Source of the DNA: Parachlamydiales bacterium
Lineage (GTDB): Bacteria; Chlamydiota; Chlamydiia; Chlamydiales; Parachlamydiaceae
Direction: 5' to 3'
Assembly: GCA_020051075.1 (NCBI GenBank)
Contig: JAGVJP010000062.1
Coordinates: 1-64,000, forward strand
DNA length: 64,000 nt
In this document: one piece after another, positions 28,548 through 36,758 of the stretch
Numbering within the stretch: position 1 is the first letter of the stretch
Layout: each line of letters starts with the position of its first letter
Notes under the pieces: model-generated
What the model was told of the DNA's origin: nothing
The model's input: only the letters and a program-made list of their open reading frames with translations
Database searches by the model: none
Program-made: the position numbers and the translations under genes

Positions 28548-28937
28548 TCAGCTGGATCTCGGCATAGAACGGGGAGTGTAAGTGGCGCTTGCAGAAGGAG
28601 TTTCACAGATAGTCACGGAATAGAGGTTCGGGATGAGCGATTCTAAGTGGTGGAAGATCCAGTAGGCGATATATTCGGCTGTCGGGGAGTCGCAATCCAA
28701 CGTCGTATTAAGCCATTTGTGGTCAAAGTAGGTCTCGATCATCGGTTTGACGATGCTTGAGATCAGTGAAAAATCAATCACCATATTTTTTTTCGGGCCC
28801 TCTTGAACGAGTTCCTCTGATCGCAGACGAATTTTTAGCACATAGGAATGTCCATGGGGGTGGCGGCATTTGCCATCATGGTGGTCGAGGAGGTGGCCAG
28901 CTTCAAAACTAAAGATTTTTTCAACTTCAAAACACAT
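28548..28937 (-). CDS. queD: 6-carboxytetrahydropterin synthase / 6-pyruvoyl tetrahydropterin synthase family
   Basis: 129 residues. Zinc ligands H15, H28 and H30 are in place (FEAGH; HPHGH), the catalytic Cys is C24, and the substrate-anchoring Glu is in CETPSASATY. This T-fold enzyme acts on dihydroneopterin triphosphate. In bacteria the usual role is queuosine/7-deazaguanine synthesis (QueD), though a pterin role cannot be excluded. No other queuosine gene is in the window. It is a single gene between rpsA and a repeat element. Confidence 0.85.
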   Translation of the reverse strand: MCFEVEKIFSFEAGHLLDHHDGKCRHPHGHSYVLKIRLRSEELVQEGPKKNMVIDFSLISSIVKPMIETYFDHKWLNTTLDCDSPTAEYIAYWIFHHLESLIPNLYSVTICETPSASATYTPRSMPRSS

Positions 28938-29012
28938 AATAAACTTTATTGATTTAGAAAAGGGGAGTCCGCATTAGCTTAGGGGGTCAGGTGTTATTTG
29001 TCAAGGCGTTAG

Positions 29013-29147
29013 CAGGGACCTCAAGAGGTAATTGCAAAAGTCGGGCCTGTCCCTGCTGACCTAAGCTATCGCCAAACAGACTTTCATCAATAGCTCGCAG
29101 ATCTGGTTCGGGCTCGACTTCTGCAATTACCTCTTTAGGTCCCTTTT
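29013..29147. repeat. Composite palindrome (modules A and B)
   Basis: Outer arms AGGGACCTCAAGAGGTAATT and AATTACCTCTTTAGGTCCCT enclose CTAAGCTATCGCCAAACAGA and a partly complementary GATAGCTCG-like stretch. It is a simpler relative of the 630 and 1968 elements without the CTCCAAACGCTTCGCG hairpin. Confidence 0.8.
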
Positions 29148-29159
29148 TATGCTAGCAGC

Positions 29160-29549
29160 TCACAAAATTGGCGGGCGATTAAACGGAAGAACACCACCAG
29201 TAGATCGGCTTTTAACAAAAAGTACAAAAAGCAATGTCAAAATCAGTAAGGAGATTGAGAGAACGGCTAAGATAATGTATGGTCTTAATTGTCTCATTTG
29301 TTGTTGATTCTCTAATTCCGTGCGATGACTGACTTGAGCAACTTGTTGGATTAATTGCACGGTGTCTGGGGACAACGGATTTGGAGTTACTGTCGAGGTC
29401 ACAGTATCCAACGAAGTTGGGGTTGCTGTTATCGAGCTGGATGTTGTCTTAGAACCCAGATTCCTGAAAGGGCCTATTCGGGGAATGGGTATGAGAGATT
29501 GGTTTTTATAAGTAGTAGTTTGTGAGTTTTCATAATTAACAGGGTCCAT
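29160..29549 (-). CDS. Small tail-anchored-type membrane protein of unknown function
   Basis: 129 residues. The first ~60 residues are Thr/Ser/Pro-rich; about 65-88 is a Gln-rich helix (TVQLIQQVAQVSHRTELENQ), immediately followed by one strongly hydrophobic segment (residues about 92-113, YIILAVLSISLLILTLLFVL) and a 15-residue basic tail. There is no signal peptide. A helix followed by a C-terminal anchor resembles the topology of tail-anchored or SNARE-like effectors, but no heptad pattern strong enough to call it was found. AAGGA precedes the ATG. It stands alone beside a palindrome. Confidence 0.75.
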   Translation of the reverse strand: MDPVNYENSQTTTYKNQSLIPIPRIGPFRNLGSKTTSSSITATPTSLDTVTSTVTPNPLSPDTVQLIQQVAQVSHRTELENQQQMRQLRPYIILAVLSISLLILTLLFVLFVKSRSTGGVLPFNRPPIL

Positions 29550-29646
29550 AAAAAATTCCTTAGTATTTCAGTTATTGAAAAAAATCATTATTAGCTATTT
29601 GATCGTTTTTTTCAATGATGAAATCATTATTTATGGCCGCTTGATG

Positions 29647-29676
29647 TTGACTATCGCAAAGCAATTTTGATATACT
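29647..29676 (+). promoter_or_regulatory. Predicted promoter for the aspartokinase-like gene
   Basis: TTGACT (29647-29652), 18-nt spacer, TATACT (29671-29676), 25 nt before the ATG at 29701. Confidence 0.55.
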
Positions 29677-29700
29677 TCGTTGCTTTCAATCGAGGTCGGA

Positions 29701-30489
29701 ATGAGTAAAGTTCTTGTGATGAAATTTGGAGGAGCTGCTTTGGCGACTCCGGAACAGTTCTCTCAAGCTGCTGAGCTCATCATCGCAAGAAAAGAAGATT
29801 TTCAGAGTATTGTCGTTGTGGTGAGTGCCATGGGATCAACGACTGACCAGCTGATACAGTTGGCCAAAGAAATTCATCCTAATCCCCCCCAGCGCGAATA
29901 CGATATGTTAGTGAGTGTCGGAGAGCGGATCAGCATGTCTTTGTTGGCGATGGCGTTATGTCTCAAACAGCAAGAGGCTGTCAGTTTTACAGGAAGTCAA
30001 GCAGGGATCATCACAACCCCGTGCCATTCCGACGCTGAAATTGTCGATGTCCGTCCATGGAGGCTGCTTCCTCATCTTCAGCGGGGGAGAGTTGTCATCG
30101 TTGCAGGATTTCAAGGGGTGAGTTCAGACCGGGAGATCACGACGTTAGGGCGCGGGGGCTCAGACACGACTGCTGTCGCTCTCGCTCTTGCTCTTGGAGC
30201 TGATAAAGTCGAATTTTACAAGGATGTTCCAGGATTTTTCGACAAAGATCCCAAAAAGCACCTAGATGCGCATTGTTATCCTCACATTTCTTATGGACAG
30301 GCGTTAGAGATCATCAATCGGGGAGCGAGGATTTTACATGCCCGCGCTGTTCTATTAGCGTCGAATAATGGGTTGCCCCTCCACATCCGCTCATTTGTTC
30401 ATTCATTGAAAAGCCATTCCGGAACCTGCATCGGTTCTGCGAATGCAGAAAGAAAGGCAGTTCCAATCTTTGAGCAATGCGCACAATAA
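29701..30489 (+). CDS. Aspartokinase-like amino acid kinase without ACT domain
   Basis: 262 residues from ATG 29701 (GAGG upstream; the TTG at 29680 is in the promoter-proximal leader). The amino acid kinase fold is complete: VMKFGGAAL, VVVSAMGSTTDQLI, FTGSQAGIIT, VIVAGFQGV, TLGRGGSDTTAVALA (catalytic/ATP region) and EFYKDVPGFFDKDP. Aspartokinase makes aspartyl phosphate for the lysine/diaminopimelate branch. Typical enzymes have about 400-450 residues with two C-terminal ACT domains that bind lysine or threonine; here the chain ends just after the kinase domain, so end-product control of the usual kind should be absent. Confidence 0.85.
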   Translation: MSKVLVMKFGGAALATPEQFSQAAELIIARKEDFQSIVVVVSAMGSTTDQLIQLAKEIHPNPPQREYDMLVSVGERISMSLLAMALCLKQQEAVSFTGSQAGIITTPCHSDAEIVDVRPWRLLPHLQRGRVVIVAGFQGVSSDREITTLGRGGSDTTAVALALALGADKVEFYKDVPGFFDKDPKKHLDAHCYPHISYGQALEIINRGARILHARAVLLASNNGLPLHIRSFVHSLKSHSGTCIGSANAERKAVPIFEQCAQ

Positions 30490-30512
30490 CAGGGTCGACG
30501 CATGTATAATAA

Positions 30513-30585
30513 AAACACAGAGGCACAGAGAACACAGAGATGGAGAAATATCATCCTCTCCGTGACCTCTGTGCCTCTGTGTTTC
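30513..30585. repeat. CACAGAGGCACAGAG hairpin (module H)
   Basis: The left arm ACACAGAGGCACAGAG, with further CACAGAG units, pairs with CTCTGTGCCTCTGTGT on the right. It lies in the gap between the aspartokinase-like gene and rpe, both on the plus strand. Confidence 0.8.
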
Positions 30586-30618
30586 CACTTATGAGAAGAG
30601 TGCAAAATAAATAGGCGC

Positions 30619-30647
30619 TTGACTTTTTGCCCTGTTCGAGTTATGAA
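30619..30647 (+). promoter_or_regulatory. Predicted rpe promoter
   Basis: TTGACT (30619-30624), 17-nt spacer, TATGAA (30642-30647), about 57 nt before the rpe ATG. Confidence 0.45.
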
Positions 30648-30704
30648 TGTTATTCCTGAAGTTGCCCTTTTTCCTAGTAAGAATTAAAAATTTAATGGAA
30701 TATC

Positions 30705-31445
30705 ATGGAAAAACCTCCAATCATTATTGCTCCTTCTATCCTTGCTGGGGATTTTGGTCATCTTGCCGACGAAGCCAAACGGGCTGAACAGGCTGGTGCT
30801 GACTGGCTTCACCTCGACATTATGGATGGATTATTCGTTCCTAATATCACGATGGGACCGCAAATTGTTGCTGCCATCAATAGATCCACTGATCTATTCC
30901 TTGATGTCCATCTCATGATTTATAATCCTTTTGACTATATTGAGCGATTTATTGAAGCCGGAGCAGATTCAATCACTTTTCATTTTGAAGCAACCGAAGA
31001 TGTTGAAGAGACATTGGCTTATATCCGAAAATGCAACGTCCGAGCCGGCCTCGCTTTCAACCCTGAAACTTCACTTTCGATGATTCCTAAATATTTGGAC
31101 CAATGCGATCTGATCCTGCTGATGACAGTCCACCCTGGGTTTGGAGGGCAAGAACTCATCCATGATGTTTTAGAGAAGGTGAGGTTTACTCGCGAGGTAT
31201 GCGACCAGCTGGATATCCATGCCGGTGGATTGACGCCAAAGAACAAGCAGTCAGCAGACAATCAGCTGCCCCCTTTCAATATCCAAGTGGATGGAGGGAT
31301 TTCTGCCGACAATGTCGGCAGCTGTATTGAAGCAGGAGCTAATGTGATTGTGGCAGGGACTCACCTCTTCCATCAGCCAGATATGGCGAAGGCGATTAAA
31401 GAAATGAGGGAGACAGCATTGAGGTATCAGAACCATGTGGGGTGA
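30705..31445 (+). CDS. rpe: Ribulose-phosphate 3-epimerase
   Basis: 246 residues, a TIM-barrel enzyme interconverting ribulose-5-phosphate and xylulose-5-phosphate. IAPSILAGDF, HLDIMDGLFVPNITMG (metal-binding His and Asp), DVHLMI, MTVHPGFGGQ and QVDGGIS are the family signatures. It is about 20 residues longer than usual because of an insertion (DIHAGGLTPKNKQ) before the VDGG strand. It precedes efp, as in Chlamydia, but here a 513-bp repeat-filled gap separates them. Confidence 0.94.
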   Translation: MEKPPIIIAPSILAGDFGHLADEAKRAEQAGADWLHLDIMDGLFVPNITMGPQIVAAINRSTDLFLDVHLMIYNPFDYIERFIEAGADSITFHFEATEDVEETLAYIRKCNVRAGLAFNPETSLSMIPKYLDQCDLILLMTVHPGFGGQELIHDVLEKVRFTREVCDQLDIHAGGLTPKNKQSADNQLPPFNIQVDGGISADNVGSCIEAGANVIVAGTHLFHQPDMAKAIKEMRETALRYQNHVG

Positions 31446-31492
31446 GCTTGTCTTGGCTGATATGGGGTGAACTCAGGCATATCATAGCCCAG

Positions 31493-31807
31493 GCTGTCAG
31501 GCCGCCTTACCATTACCCATTTTTTCAGCGCGAAGCGTTTGGAGTGCGGAAGTCCTCTTCCGCTTTATTGACGAATAGCATTGATAAGAGCTTGTGGATA
31601 GATTATAGTTAGTTTTATGCGATAGCACCAGACGTGGATAAGCTTGAGAAAAAAGTAGGAGATTCTGAACGCTGCGCGAAGCGGTAGAGAAATTCAAAAG
31701 ACACGAATGTCTAAAAAATTGATCTAAAATAAAGCGAAAGAGGACTTTCGCACTCCAAACGCTTCGCGCTGAAAAAAATGGATAATGGTAATGCCGTCAG
31801 GCCTGGG
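31493..31807. repeat. Large composite palindrome (module C arms, ~160-bp spacer)
   Basis: The left arm (31493-31568) runs CAGGCCGCCTTACCATTACC, the TTTTTTCAGCGCGAAGCG stretch and TTGGAGTGCGGAAGTCC. The right arm (31728-31807) mirrors it: AAAGCGAAAGAGGACTTTCG, CTCCAAACGCTTCGCGCTGA, and a closing CCGTCAGGCCTG. The spacer holds a degenerate module B (TTATGCGATAGCACC). It fills the rpe-efp gap. Confidence 0.85.
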
Positions 31808-31861
31808 AATATTCACAAAAAAGCCCTGAAAGGGCGACACATCGTTGTGAGTGATAGCATG

Positions 31862-31932
31862 CAGCACGAAAAGGGACGAAGGGACAATCGGGCAGGGGCA
31901 CGGGCAGGGGCACGGGCACGAAAAGGGACGAG
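31862..31932. repeat. Half-element of GGGCACG repeats upstream of efp (module D)
   Basis: A single arm with units CGAAAAGGGACG, GGGCAGGGGCACGGGCA and GGGCACGAAAAGGGACGAGG. No mirrored arm follows, so it is a half-palindrome or remnant ending 28 nt before the efp start codon. Confidence 0.75.
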
Positions 31933-31959
31933 GTTAAATATAAACAAAAACGGGGTCTT

Positions 31960-32505
31960 ATGGTAACTAGCAATCAACTCGCGCCAGGGATGACAATCTC
32001 TCTAAACAATAAACTCTATCGCGTTGAATCGAGTGTTAAAGTGACTGTTCCGAAAGGAACACCTTTTATCAAAACGAAGTTGAAGGAGCTCGATGGCTCT
32101 GAAATGATAGAGAAAAATTTTAAGTTGAACCAACCGTTAAAAGATGTCTCACTAGTTGAAAGGCGCTTAGAATTTCTTTACCCCGAGGGCGAGGGCTACC
32201 TCTTTTTAGATGTTGTCATCTTGGATCAAGTGCTCATCCCCAGCCATGTGGTCGCTGATAAAGTGAATTTTCTTAAGGAGGGGGTTGAGCTCAAAGCTTT
32301 TTTCTATGGAGATACGATTTTCTCCGTTGAGCTGCCGCAATTCCTAGAGCTCATGGTGGCCAAGACGCAATCAGAGGAAGAGGGGGACGGAACAAAGATA
32401 GCCATATTAGAAACCGGTGCCAAGATAGAGGTTCCGCCATTCATAGAAACCGGCGATATTATCAAGGTGGACACTAAAACAGATGAGTATATTCAACGTG
32501 TATAA
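31960..32505 (+). CDS. efp: Elongation factor P
   Basis: 181 residues, three beta-barrel domains. It relieves ribosome stalling at proline runs. The domain I tip loop reads VPKGTPF with Lys32 at the position modified in other bacteria; no EpmA/EpmB or other modification gene is in the window. Chlamydiae usually carry two EF-P paralogues; I cannot tell which this is beyond its rpe/accB neighbourhood, which matches C. trachomatis CT122. Start ATG 31960. Confidence 0.93.
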   Translation: MVTSNQLAPGMTISLNNKLYRVESSVKVTVPKGTPFIKTKLKELDGSEMIEKNFKLNQPLKDVSLVERRLEFLYPEGEGYLFLDVVILDQVLIPSHVVADKVNFLKEGVELKAFFYGDTIFSVELPQFLELMVAKTQSEEEGDGTKIAILETGAKIEVPPFIETGDIIKVDTKTDEYIQRV

Positions 32506-33430
32506 AGTCAAACACAAGATGAATCCGAACGGATTGAGTCCTGCCAGGAGATTAGGCATTTCCTGCTCGACCGGATCCCTGAGAGAAAAAGTATGCAAGG
32601 CCTTGATCACCTGCGCTCTCATCCCTTTCATGCTCTCGGCGCTGAATGAGCCTCCTCTTCCTCAGCTGAGACCGCCTATCCCACAAGGCCTTCCACAACA
32701 GAGGCCGTCCAATCCGCAAGGCCTTGTTCAGCAGAAGCCGCCCAACCCGCAAGGTCTCGCTCAGCCATCAAATCAAGAGGGGCCTACTCAGGATGAGGGC
32801 AATGCAACCGGAACCATCCCAGCACAGAACCCTGAAGTCCCGTTGAGAGCACAGCAAATCCTCACATATTGGTTTGGAAGCCTCCCTTCCGACGACTATT
32901 TCCCTTCAGAGAAGATGGAGGTCTGGTTTGCCAGCAGTCCGGAAATCGACAGGGAGATGAGAGAAAACTTTACTCCCGATGTCAATGCTGCGATGCGGGG
33001 AGATCTGAATAGCTGGCGCGAAACCCCTCTAGGCCGGTTAGCTTTGATCTTATTGTTGGATCAGTTTCCGAGGCATATCTACCGCAATAGACCGCAAGCT
33101 TTTGCTTCTGATCCGATGGCAAGAGGGCTTGTCTTAGAAGGGCTTCAAAGGGGAGAGGACAGGTTTCTCTTTCCAATTGAAAGGGCTTTTTTCTATTTGC
33201 CTCTAGAACATTCTGAAGATCTCGATATGCAGAATCTCTCTGTTGCACTCTACCGTCAGCTTTATCTGCGAGCCCCTCCAGGGGTGAGGCCGCAGATGCG
33301 GAGTTTTTATGACTATGCCCTCATCCACCAGAGGCAGATTGACCGATTTGGACGGTTTCCACATCGGAATATGATTATTATGAGACCTTCAACTCCAGAG
33401 GAATTGACCTTCTTAAGAGAGGGGAAATAG
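32483..33430 (+). CDS. DUF924-family protein with N-terminal hydrophobic segment and proline repeats
   Basis: 315 residues. Residues about 130-315 match the DUF924 (TPR-like, all-helical) family: ILTYWFG near the start, VWFASSPEIDREM, PLGRLALILLLDQFPRHIYR, and FFYLPLEHSED. The function of the family is unknown. Residues 1-55 contain a hydrophobic stretch (ALITCALIPFMLSAL) that may be a signal or anchor. Residues 57-95 hold three imperfect Pro/Gln repeats (P-x-PQGLxQQ-x-P). The chosen ATG overlaps efp by 23 nt; ATG 32519 is an alternative. It is inserted between efp and accB, which are adjacent in Chlamydia. Confidence 0.8.
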   Translation: MSIFNVYKVKHKMNPNGLSPARRLGISCSTGSLREKVCKALITCALIPFMLSALNEPPLPQLRPPIPQGLPQQRPSNPQGLVQQKPPNPQGLAQPSNQEGPTQDEGNATGTIPAQNPEVPLRAQQILTYWFGSLPSDDYFPSEKMEVWFASSPEIDREMRENFTPDVNAAMRGDLNSWRETPLGRLALILLLDQFPRHIYRNRPQAFASDPMARGLVLEGLQRGEDRFLFPIERAFFYLPLEHSEDLDMQNLSVALYRQLYLRAPPGVRPQMRSFYDYALIHQRQIDRFGRFPHRNMIIMRPSTPEELTFLREGK

Positions 33431-33462
33431 CTTCTCAGTTACGTAAACGAAAGGACACTTAA

Positions 33463-33975
33463 GTGGAATTAAAACATATTAAAGAACTCATGGCGGCGAT
33501 GGGCCGCACGGGAACGAAGCGGCTCCACATTAAAAAAGAAGACTTTGAGTTGACCCTAGAAAGGGAAGAGCAGGCTGGAGTTCGTTTTATCGATCAAAAT
33601 TTCGACCTGAGTGATGACAATATCAAGTCAATGCAGATGAATCGAGCTGATCAAGCCCTTGCCAAAGGTGCTGAGATGTCTGCTGGACGGGTCACTGAAC
33701 AGCCAGCTGCCGGAGCCGTTAAAGAGGATGCTAATAGCAGCTTTGTCACTTCTCCAATGGTGGGGACATATTATAGCTCTTCCTCGCCTGAAGTTCACCC
33801 TTACGTCAAAGTTGGGGATAAAGTAGAAAAGACGAGCGTCGTCTGCATCATTGAAGCGATGAAAGTGATGAATGAAATCAAAGCGAATATTGCTGGGACT
33901 GTGGCTGAAATCTTAGTTGAGAATGGACAGCCGGTTGAATTTGGAACTAAGCTCTATCGCATTGTTGGTGAATAA
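33463..33975 (+). CDS. accB: Biotin carboxyl carrier protein of acetyl-CoA carboxylase
   Basis: 170 residues from a GTG start. The N-terminal helical region is followed by an Ala/Pro linker and the C-terminal biotinyl domain. The biotin-accepting Lys is in IEAMKVMNEI, with the PMVGTYY strand before it. It carries CO2 between AccC and AccA/AccD in fatty acid synthesis. Its stop overlaps the accC start (TAATG). Confidence 0.95.
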   Translation: MELKHIKELMAAMGRTGTKRLHIKKEDFELTLEREEQAGVRFIDQNFDLSDDNIKSMQMNRADQALAKGAEMSAGRVTEQPAAGAVKEDANSSFVTSPMVGTYYSSSSPEVHPYVKVGDKVEKTSVVCIIEAMKVMNEIKANIAGTVAEILVENGQPVEFGTKLYRIVGE

Positions 33976-35339
33976 TGGATAAAGTACTCATTGCCAATCG
34001 GGGCGAAATCGCTGTCAGGATCATCCGTGCTTGCCATGATTTAGGATTGCGGACTGTGGCTGTCTACTCTCAAGCTGATGCCGAGGCGCTCCATGTCCTC
34101 CACGCTGACGAAGCGATCTGCATTGGAGAAGCTCCTTCTCATCGCTCTTATCTCAAAATTCCCAATATCTTGTCTGCCTGTGAAATCACAGGTGCAGATG
34201 CGATTCATCCGGGCTATGGATTTCTCAGCGAAAATGCCAACTTTGCATCGATCTGTGAGAGCTGCGGGTTGAATTTCATCGGCCCTTCCCCGCAGGCAAT
34301 CTCCCTTCTAGGCGATAAAGCCAAAGCGAAATCGACGGCTAAGGATGCGGGCTGTCCAGTTATTCCAGGCTCTGACGGTGTTGTCACCGACATCAAAGAG
34401 GCCCTTAAAGAAGCTAAGATGATAAACTTTCCTGTCTTCATTAAAGCTGTTGCTGGCGGCGGCGGAAAGGGGATCCGGATTGCTCATGACGAAGATGAGT
34501 TCATCAAATTTTTTGCAGCCGCCCGAGCCGAAGCTGAGGTAAGCTTTGGCAATCCAGATGTCTATCTAGAGAAAATGATTGTCAGTCCACGCCATATTGA
34601 AGTGCAGGTGTTGGGCGATAAGCATGGCAACTACATCCACCTAGGTGAACGGGACTGCACAACACAGCGGAGAAGGCAAAAACTGATTGAAGAGTCGCCC
34701 AGTCCAGTGTTGACGCCAAAATTGCGCGAGAAAATCGGACAAGCTGCTGTCAACGTTGTCAAAGCGGCAAACTACTACTCTGCAGGGACGGTGGAGTTTT
34801 TGCTGGACCGAGATAACAACTTCTATTTTATGGAGGTGAATACCCGGATCCAAGTTGAACATACCGTGACGGAAGAACTCACGGGAGTGGATTTGTTGAT
34901 CGAGCAGCTCCGCATCGCTCAAGGGGAGCCTCTGCAATATAAGCAGAAAGACATCTCCTTCAATGGACATGTGATTCAGTTCCGGATTAATGCTGAGAAT
35001 CCTCTGCAGCATTTCTGTCCTTCTCCAGGCAAACTCGAGTATTATCTCCCCCCTGGAGGTCCGCACGTCCGTGTCGACAGTGCCTGTTATTCTGGGTATA
35101 CCATCCCCCCTCATTATGACTCTATGATCGCTAAGTTGATTGTGAAAGGAAAAACCCGCTCAGAAGCGATAGCGATCGCTAAGCGTGCTTTGAGAGAGTT
35201 CCATATCGGCGGTGTCCATTCAACGATCGCTTTTCACCTCTATATGCTCGAAGACCCCAAATTCTTAGAGGCGTCTTTTGATTTACTGTATATCGATAAT
35301 CTAATCGCTGAGGGCTGCAATTTCAAACTCGAAGAGTAA
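33975..35339 (+). CDS. accC: Acetyl-CoA carboxylase, biotin carboxylase subunit
   Basis: 454 residues, ATP-grasp enzyme that carboxylates biotin on AccB. MDKVLIANRGEIAVRIIRAC, HPGYGFLSENANFA, KAVAGGGGKGIRIA (ATP loop), ERDCTTQRRRQK, EVNTRIQVEHTVTE (catalytic) and the C-terminal domain are all present. ATG overlaps the accB stop by one base, a coupled pair. The 238 bp after it contain only AT-rich sequence with a possible weak promoter. Confidence 0.96.
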   Translation: MDKVLIANRGEIAVRIIRACHDLGLRTVAVYSQADAEALHVLHADEAICIGEAPSHRSYLKIPNILSACEITGADAIHPGYGFLSENANFASICESCGLNFIGPSPQAISLLGDKAKAKSTAKDAGCPVIPGSDGVVTDIKEALKEAKMINFPVFIKAVAGGGGKGIRIAHDEDEFIKFFAAARAEAEVSFGNPDVYLEKMIVSPRHIEVQVLGDKHGNYIHLGERDCTTQRRRQKLIEESPSPVLTPKLREKIGQAAVNVVKAANYYSAGTVEFLLDRDNNFYFMEVNTRIQVEHTVTEELTGVDLLIEQLRIAQGEPLQYKQKDISFNGHVIQFRINAENPLQHFCPSPGKLEYYLPPGGPHVRVDSACYSGYTIPPHYDSMIAKLIVKGKTRSEAIAIAKRALREFHIGGVHSTIAFHLYMLEDPKFLEASFDLLYIDNLIAEGCNFKLEE

Positions 35340-35577
35340 TTTGGAGTGGTTTACAAATACTTTACCTGACCTTATGCGATTCATAATGATATTTTTACCA
35401 TTCGTTTTTCCATCCTTTATTTACCCTTAATTCTTATTGTTCATATATATTAGGCAAAACAAATTCAGTCTTAGAATCGAACTAGTTGATTTCTATGACA
35501 GGAGATGTTAGCTTATTAATCTGTGTCTGCTTTTGATTCACAGGTTTTTTGATTCAAATTTTTTAATGGAGGTTCGA

Positions 35578-36351
35578 ATGAACAATGTTGTTTTCCGTGC
35601 ATGCACCAGCCTATGCGCCATATCGATCTGTTTTAGTGCGTTCTCAATCGCTGAAGAGCCCGTTTCAATGCCTGAACAAGAGATGGTCGCATTGCAACCG
35701 CAAGAAACTATTGAATTGCCAGATCAAGAGTCCGTTGCCGCTTTTCCAGATTTTGTCTATTCTGATGAAAATACTCAAGAAGTTGAGTTAGCAGAAAATC
35801 AGTTGGCCGATCTGACCGAAGAAGTTCACTTCTTTGCTGATGCCGCTTATCTCTACCGGATTCATAACGATGCCTTTTATCACATTTCAGGATACTCGGA
35901 CACAGGGTCGGTCCTCCAAATGCACGATGCCTCCAAGTGGGATGTCCATCCTAGCCAACAGCGTCAAGTGCTTTATTGGGTCACTGACGACGATATCTTC
36001 CTTAAGCCAAAATCTTCATGTTTTTCTTCTTATCGTTATGTGATGCATAACATCACCAAAAACGAAGCCATTGAAGTGAACTTAAGAACGCCTCCATTGC
36101 CAATGGGCGGATACACGTTCCGTATCCTCAATATTGAGCCGAATCAGAAACTCGTTCATCTAAGCGATGGAACGGTCTGGCAAGTGAATCCAAGAGACAG
36201 GAATTTTCATCAGTGGCAGATTAACCAGCGCTTGATCATCGGTGTCAACAACAACTGGAAAGCAGCAGAGATGCCGCATATCCTCATCAACGTTGACTTA
36301 TACAAAGAACCTTATGCAGAAGCCGATTTCCGCGGCAATGCAGCCTACTAA
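35578..36351 (+). CDS. Secreted protein of unknown function with a duplicated beta-motif
   Basis: 257 residues from ATG 35578, which has a GGAGG site; the in-frame codons upstream to 35533 are leader. An N-terminal signal peptide (hydrophobic core CAISICFSAFSI, likely cleavage before EEPVS) is followed by an acidic low-complexity stretch (to ~75). The globular part contains two related segments, ASKWDVHPSQQRQVLYW and GTVWQVNPRDRNFHQW, each followed by a strand with DDDIFLKP or RLIIGVN. I do not recognise the family. It probably acts in the periplasm or is exported. Confidence 0.8.
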   Translation: MNNVVFRACTSLCAISICFSAFSIAEEPVSMPEQEMVALQPQETIELPDQESVAAFPDFVYSDENTQEVELAENQLADLTEEVHFFADAAYLYRIHNDAFYHISGYSDTGSVLQMHDASKWDVHPSQQRQVLYWVTDDDIFLKPKSSCFSSYRYVMHNITKNEAIEVNLRTPPLPMGGYTFRILNIEPNQKLVHLSDGTVWQVNPRDRNFHQWQINQRLIIGVNNNWKAAEMPHILINVDLYKEPYAEADFRGNAAY

Positions 36352-36375
36352 TTCTATCGTATAGAATAATCCCAG

Positions 36376-36408
36376 CCCTTAAAAGCTGTCGAGGATGGCT
36401 TTTAAGGG
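36376..36408 (+). terminator. Hairpin after the secreted-protein gene
   Basis: CCCTTAAAAGC (36376-36386) and GCTTTTAAGGG (36398-36408), an 11-bp perfect stem with an 11-nt loop, 25 nt after the stop. The following sequence is AT-rich but lacks a T-run. Confidence 0.5.
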
Positions 36409-36452
36409 ATTAATAAATAATTGTTATTTCATAAATTTTATAGGAGAATTTT

Positions 36453-36731
36453 ATGTCCGTTCCAAAAGCAGAGCCTGCAATATTTGCGGCAGCAAAGTCA
36501 TCGACAGAATCATTTAGTAACAAACCAGGCGGAACTGCAGGGAGTGTTCACAAATACGCTCCCCCTCCAGGGCATGGAACGTCCCCAGGTGCGCCACCGT
36601 CATCATTTCCAAGAGTCGAACGTGGGGCTGCTCAGCCATTCCCTACGCCAATGCCAACAGCTCCAGGGCAGCCTTCTGGCAGCCTAGGTACTGGGAGAGG
36701 GACAGTGATATTTCCAGCAGCTAAACATTAG
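36453..36731 (+). CDS. Small Pro/Gly/Ala-rich protein with terminal IFxAAK motifs
   Basis: 92 residues, low complexity, no membrane segment. It starts MSVPKAEPAIFAAAKSS and ends GTVIFPAAKH, so the same I-F-x-A-A-K motif brackets the protein; HKYAPPPGHG lies in between. TAGGAG precedes the ATG. The same short motifs recur in the next gene, suggesting the pair belongs together. Disordered and possibly an exported substrate; function unknown. Confidence 0.7.
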   Translation: MSVPKAEPAIFAAAKSSTESFSNKPGGTAGSVHKYAPPPGHGTSPGAPPSSFPRVERGAAQPFPTPMPTAPGQPSGSLGTGRGTVIFPAAKH

Positions 36732-36758
36732 TCTCAACAGAAAACAAAGGAGCCCCTT

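Noticed and set aside
29160-29549. SNARE-like effector call
   Set aside because: Helix plus tail anchor is suggestive, but the heptad register is too weak to claim a SNARE motif.
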